From the NCBI GenBank assembly GCA_015680685.1, contig MNCI01015020.1, positions 94,467 through 115,969 of the forward strand: a stretch of 21,503 nt of DNA, in the 5' to 3' direction. Below the pieces are notes generated by a model. The model did no database searches. It was not told where the DNA came from and worked only from the letters and a program-made list of their open reading frames with translations. This DNA is from Gnetum montanum (lineage: Eukaryota; Streptophyta; Gnetopsida; Gnetales; Gnetaceae). Below are positions 18,066 through 21,503 of the stretch, piece by piece. Position numbers and translations under genes: made by a program. Each line of letters begins with the position of its first letter. The stretch's first letter is position 1.

Positions 18066-19440
18066 CAAGGCATTGTTCATGTTCTTCCATTGCAAAATGT
18101 TTGTAATCTCCTTCAAGTGGTATGAAATGCAGTTTGGAGTTTAGATGAAGTGTATTCCTTGATACTTCCACCTCATATCTTGAAAAATATTGAGAAAGCC
18201 CAAAGGTTCTAGATGTCACTTAGGTTAGTGTCATTATAGATGGCATTAGAACCATCATAGGATGGACATTGTGGATTATATTTCTCTAATATTTTATGGT
18301 TATGAATTTTGGCATACAAAGTTTTAATTCTATGTTTTTTCTTGTTGGTTATTATTATTGATGTTGGACTGTAATACCCATTCATAGGGAGCAAGAGCTC
18401 CCCCCCAGAAAGAAAGCTAGTTGAAAGAAGAAAATGCCCAGGTGGCTTTCTTTCTACAGCAATCAAAGTAACATTGACCTATAAAATTAAAATGAAATCA
18501 ACAATGCCTAGATCTAGCTCTAAAACAAGTCAATCAATATTAATTTTAAGAATTAAGAGATAATTTTGTAAAGAAATAACGATAGTAGAAAATCTATGCA
18601 AGATTCATCATATTAAAAAAAATCAAACTTTTTTTTATACTGAACCTAAAAAGAAATATCTAATTGAGATCATTTACACATTTGTAAACCAAAAAAATGA
18701 CCACAAAAGCAGATAAATTAATAATATCATATTTGTTCAATCTCATAATAATATTTTATAATTTCCAGTAACACACAAAAACAAGATCTGAATTTAACTC
18801 TTGTAACCATTTTACTGTTAATCATTTAATTAGGCAATTCATGTGTTCAACAGTAGAGAATAAATAGATCACGACCATAAATTAACATCCTAGGTTTTTC
18901 CCCACTCCATAGAAAGATATCAAAATCAAACTTGAGAAGGTATAGGGAAAAAAATATAATTCAAGATTCAGATCTACGATTTATGCATTCAAAGGGGGAG
19001 GGTTCATCAACCAAATTCCAACCAAAACCCAAGAATTCAATAATTTTAAAGCATTCACAATTATCCATGGGTCCAAGGATACTCTCACTTTGTGTTGGCA
19101 GTACCAATCCTCATATCAGGGATCCTTGGCCCCTGTTGGAAATCTATTATAAAAAATGCCCTAAATCGTTATGTGTGTTTTTGAATGGTTATAGAAACAA
19201 CTATCATTCGAGTCATTTAGGTGTGAAAGTGTAGAGGACAGGTGGAGAGATCCAAAAAAAAAGTAATAAAGGTTTCAACAATCTAAGCTTACAACAATAA
19301 TCTTGAAAATTTCATACAAGCATTGTGAAGGTGGTTAGGCAAGCAAGAAGAGAGAAGTTTGAGAAAATTAGCCCTTGCTAGCCATTATCAAACATAACAA
19401 AGATGGATCATTTTACCTCCTTGTTTAGATATCTTGCTTA
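18066..19440. other. AT-rich stretch without recognisable gene
   Basis: Open frames here (18209-18466 minus, 18932-19234 plus) lack family resemblance and contain low-complexity composition. No LTR edge, tRNA or conserved exon was seen. It may be intronic if TPS exon 3 lies beyond the window. Confidence 0.4.
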
Positions 19441-19518
19441 CTAGGAGGAATTATTAGAATATTGGATTGCTATGTAGCACTTGTTTTCTTTGTCCTTGCT
19501 ATCTCCTGTAGCAGCCAT
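19441..19518 (-). CDS. Micro-ORF of 25 codons downstream of a TATA box
   Basis: Minus-strand ATG at 19518-19516, TAG at 19443-19441. The product begins MAATGDSKDKENK and is hydrophilic; no family is recognised. It is about 110 nt downstream of a TATAAATA box with a purine-rich leader between, the spacing of a plant 5' UTR. It could be the first coding exon of an unknown gene, the leader of an LTR transcript, or chance. Confidence 0.25.
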   Translation of the reverse strand: MAATGDSKDKENKCYIAIQYSNNSS

Positions 19519-19627
19519 AGTCTTCTCTCCTTTCCTAGCCACACGTTGCTGCTGTATCCCTTTCTTTTTTGACTCTGCTCAGCTACTTTTGCCTTCTATG
19601 TTTTTTTTTTCCCTCTTCTCCTCTCCC

Positions 19628-19635
19628 TATTTATA
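19628..19635 (-). promoter_or_regulatory. TATA box on the minus strand
   Basis: Minus-strand CATCTATAAATAGGGAGAGG is a textbook plant TATA context (TATAAATA, 19635-19628), followed by a GA/purine-rich leader. The same ATCTATAAATA words occur at the minus-strand LTR TATA (602-595), so an LTR promoter belonging to the minus-strand element at 20520-21503 is possible. Confidence 0.4.
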
Positions 19636-19746
19636 GATGGAATAAGGGATAATGGATGGTTTCTTATAACTGACTTTTTGGGAATTGTTTGTATTCTTTT
19701 CTTTCTTTTTAAAGTTCTCTCTTTTTTCTTCAGCAATGAGTCATGA

Positions 19747-19878
19747 GTTCAATTCTCTTCATGATCACTATAAAAAAATCAATAAAATATGTATATTCAT
19801 AGGTTGCAGGTTCAATTCCTAAATCAACAATTTTCGATATTTCAAAATTCAGATTTTGCTAGATCTTAGGTTCAATTC
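19747..19878. repeat. Three GTTCAATTC motifs spaced about 60 bp
   Basis: GTTCAATTC occurs at 19747-19755, 19810-19818 and 19870-19878, the last two as AGGTTCAATTCCT. The spacing is 63 and 60 bp. The word resembles a pol III B box (GGTTCRANNCC), but no A box is paired with it. Confidence 0.5.
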
Positions 19879-19879
19879 C

Positions 19880-20519
19880 TCTTGATAATTTTTTTAAGAG
19901 AATGTTTGGGATTAAATTATTGAAAAAGTTAAATAAAACTACAAATTACAATTTGGGGCCACTAGCAAGTGGTCAATCAGACCAAAAGGGGAAAAAATAG
20001 ACATCCCCAACTCTAACTTGGCTGCTTCCCGGCCCAAACCCAATCGGGTCCCCAGAGAACTCCAAGGCAACATCAACTTCTGACCCTAGCACCAAGACCC
20101 ACTAGACCCTTAGCACCAAACGAAGCAAAGGCCTAATTGGCCAACAGGAAACCAACAAGAAAAAAAAGAAAACCACACCCTCCATATCGATAGGAGCCAA
20201 GCACAAATAAGGCCCATGAGACCCCAGAGCCACTACAGGAGACCAGGTAGTGCATGACACTTGCATTGCGGCCGTTGAAGAGCATGGAGGATATCCAAGG
20301 TATTTCAGTGTAGCTCTGAGTCCATAAAATTAGCTGCTTGTTGGAACTCTTGTAAGGCAACCTCGCGACTCGCTCCTTAGCCAACCCCCCACCGTCTAGG
20401 TGGAAATGGACGGGCGTATGACAGATGTGTTGCTTGACAATCGCCTAGCAGCATTTGTAGTTTATGTCCAACACAACATTTGGGCATCTCCCCTCACGAA
20501 GCCACTGTCACGTGCTCTA
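19880..20519 (-). other. Probable 3' part of the minus-strand accessory element
   Basis: Composition becomes GC-richer towards 20000-20500. The minus-strand open frame 20133-20384 translates to a hydrophobic Cys/Gly/Phe-rich string with no recognised family. It lies downstream (in the minus sense) of the coiled-coil pseudogene and upstream of the TATA box at 19635, so it is likely untranslated element sequence. Confidence 0.35.
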
Positions 20520-21503
20520 CTTGTGCACCCTATCCAACTACTATTGCCTCTGTCTCTCCTATTATTACTCTTGAGCTTGTTGCATGTTCTTCGTCCACTC
20601 TTGCTCCCTGTGCATGGCATCCTCTTGTAGCAGCTCCTCATGAACTTGGCTACGGAGCTTGTCCACTAACTGGGCATGGGATTGCTCTGTGAGCATGGCT
20701 TGCTACTGAAGCAGCTCTTACTCTCGTTCTCGGAAATGGGTCTCTAGGTTGGCCTGCGCTTGCAGGAGGGTTTCCTCCCACTGGGCCCCCCAAGCTTGCT
20801 ACTTAGCCTGAGTTGTAGCAGTGGCCTCCTCCGCGACTTAGTTAAGTTGCACTGTAAGCAACACATCCCTTCTAAACTCCTTAGGCTGAGACGCATCCAC
20901 TACAACCATAGGGCCCAAAGTGGCCGACCCTCGATGGCCAGCCTACTTCCTCATGTAGACCACTGCAGACATTAATCCCACTCCAGACTAGGAGGAGCCA
21001 AGAGGACCCATCACCCACTGTGCCACTGCTGGCCCTCACCAAAGGGCTAAAATAAGCCCGAAATGGTGCCCCCTCTTCTGTTGTCATAAGATAGTGAAGA
21101 AAAAGCAAGATAGGTTGACCTTGAGTCTAAATTTCAAGCATTTCAAGAACATAAAATGTGTTCCCTAAAGTTTGGACCCATTGCCAGATTGGACAAAGAA
21201 ATGGTCAACTAGCTCATTAGCCTGACCCCAAATTGATGATAGGGTAGATTTGGGCACCTGCTGACTTTGTGTGCATGGCACTGAACCATTAAAGAATAGG
21301 TCAGTGTCCTACAACCCTTGGGCAATGGGCAAAATAATTTTGCCATTTTCCTAGGCCCCCAGATACTTAGCAATCGCCATTTCTATCACCGTGATTTCCA
21401 TGCCTCGGAACTTCGTTCGGTCAGCCAGCCAATTGGTAAAAAAGGTGTCATTAGGGAGGGCCACCCAACCACACAAAATCCCGAATGAGTTGATTAACAG
21501 CCT
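20520..21503 (-). pseudogene. Second two-part transposon protein with Gln/Glu-rich coiled coil (partial)
   Basis: One minus-strand frame can be read for about 310 codons from 21450 to 20520, interrupted by about 18 stops, mostly TAG. The first part has FFTNWLADRTKFRGMEITV and IEMAIAKYLGA, then FLKCLKFRLKVNLSCFFFTIL (around 21110-21160) and a KRGHHFGLILAL segment. The second part is a Gln/Glu/Ala-rich coiled coil: QAWGAQWEETLLQAQANLE, ELLQ-QAMLTEQSHAQ, VHEELLQEDAMHREQEW. The domain order and a shared L-K/R-x-x-VNL(S/P) patch match 7400-10020, so both look like members of one family. A frameshift lies near 21450, and the N-terminus is outside the window. Plus-strand frames 20400-20975 are shadows of it. 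Confidence 0.55.

Noticed and set aside
17809-18219. 136-codon minus-strand open frame
   Set aside because: It covers the antisense of the LINE tail and the 36-bp duplication and has no family resemblance.
20400-20692. Plus-strand frames rich in Leu/Ser/Ala at the right end
   Set aside because: They are antisense to the Gln/Glu-rich coiled-coil pseudogene, whose CAG/GAG codons give Leu/Leu-rich complements.
1-21503. CRISPR array, bacterial operon or organelle DNA insertion
   Set aside because: The tandem repeats lack spacer structure, no prokaryotic gene or ribosome-binding organisation is seen, and no plastid or mitochondrial gene was recognised.

Overview
The window looks like nuclear DNA of a land plant, most likely one with a large, repeat-rich genome such as a gymnosperm. 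That placement is inference. It rests on AT-rich sequence full of old LTR-retrotransposon and LINE remnants riddled with stop codons, on multi-kilobase introns, and on one recognisable low-copy gene. No bacterial-style gene organisation is present, and almost every open frame longer than 60 codons is chance or a broken transposon piece.

Layout, left to right. 1-715 is an LTR-like block on the minus strand, with a TATA box and a dense set of GATATC palindromes upstream of it. 715-1223 is a decayed minus-strand Ty1/copia gag with its tRNA-Met-type primer binding site, followed by LTR sequence from 1228. From 1835 to about 5113 a plus-strand Ty3/gypsy pol can be followed (RT, RNase H, integrase). 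It is interrupted between about 2186 and 3276 by an unrelated LTR-like insertion. 5114-7400 is gene-poor and includes a second LTR-like promoter. 7400-10020 holds a broken long plus-strand frame for a two-part protein (a globular part resembling plant transposon proteins, then a coiled coil), followed by a third LTR-like block (10250-11100). 11125-11693 is the 3' end of another Ty3/gypsy element: integrase tail, polypurine tract and a short LTR.

The only host gene is a class I trehalose-6-phosphate synthase (TPS1-like) locus on the plus strand. Exon 1 (ending at 12522) and exon 2 (16126-16516) are separated by a 3.6-kb GT-AG intron, and exon 3 is not found in the remaining 5 kb. Exon 2 has a 2-nt insertion that shifts the frame, and the family's conserved His in the FLH-x-PFP motif is Arg. 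The locus therefore reads as a probable pseudogene, or a partial gene with an assembly error. A perfect 20-bp tandem repeat containing a bZIP-type TGACGTGG site lies just upstream.

Downstream, 17021-17233 is a 40-bp tandem repeat, 17320-17935 the 3' end of an L1-type LINE, and 19441-19635 a minus-strand TATA promoter with a micro-ORF. 20520-21503 is a minus-strand relative of the two-part coiled-coil transposon protein, continuing beyond the window. The transposon pieces do not work together: they are nested, mutually inverted and inactive. The most unusual content is this coiled-coil accessory protein family, seen twice in opposite orientations, and the palindromic arrays next to LTR promoters.
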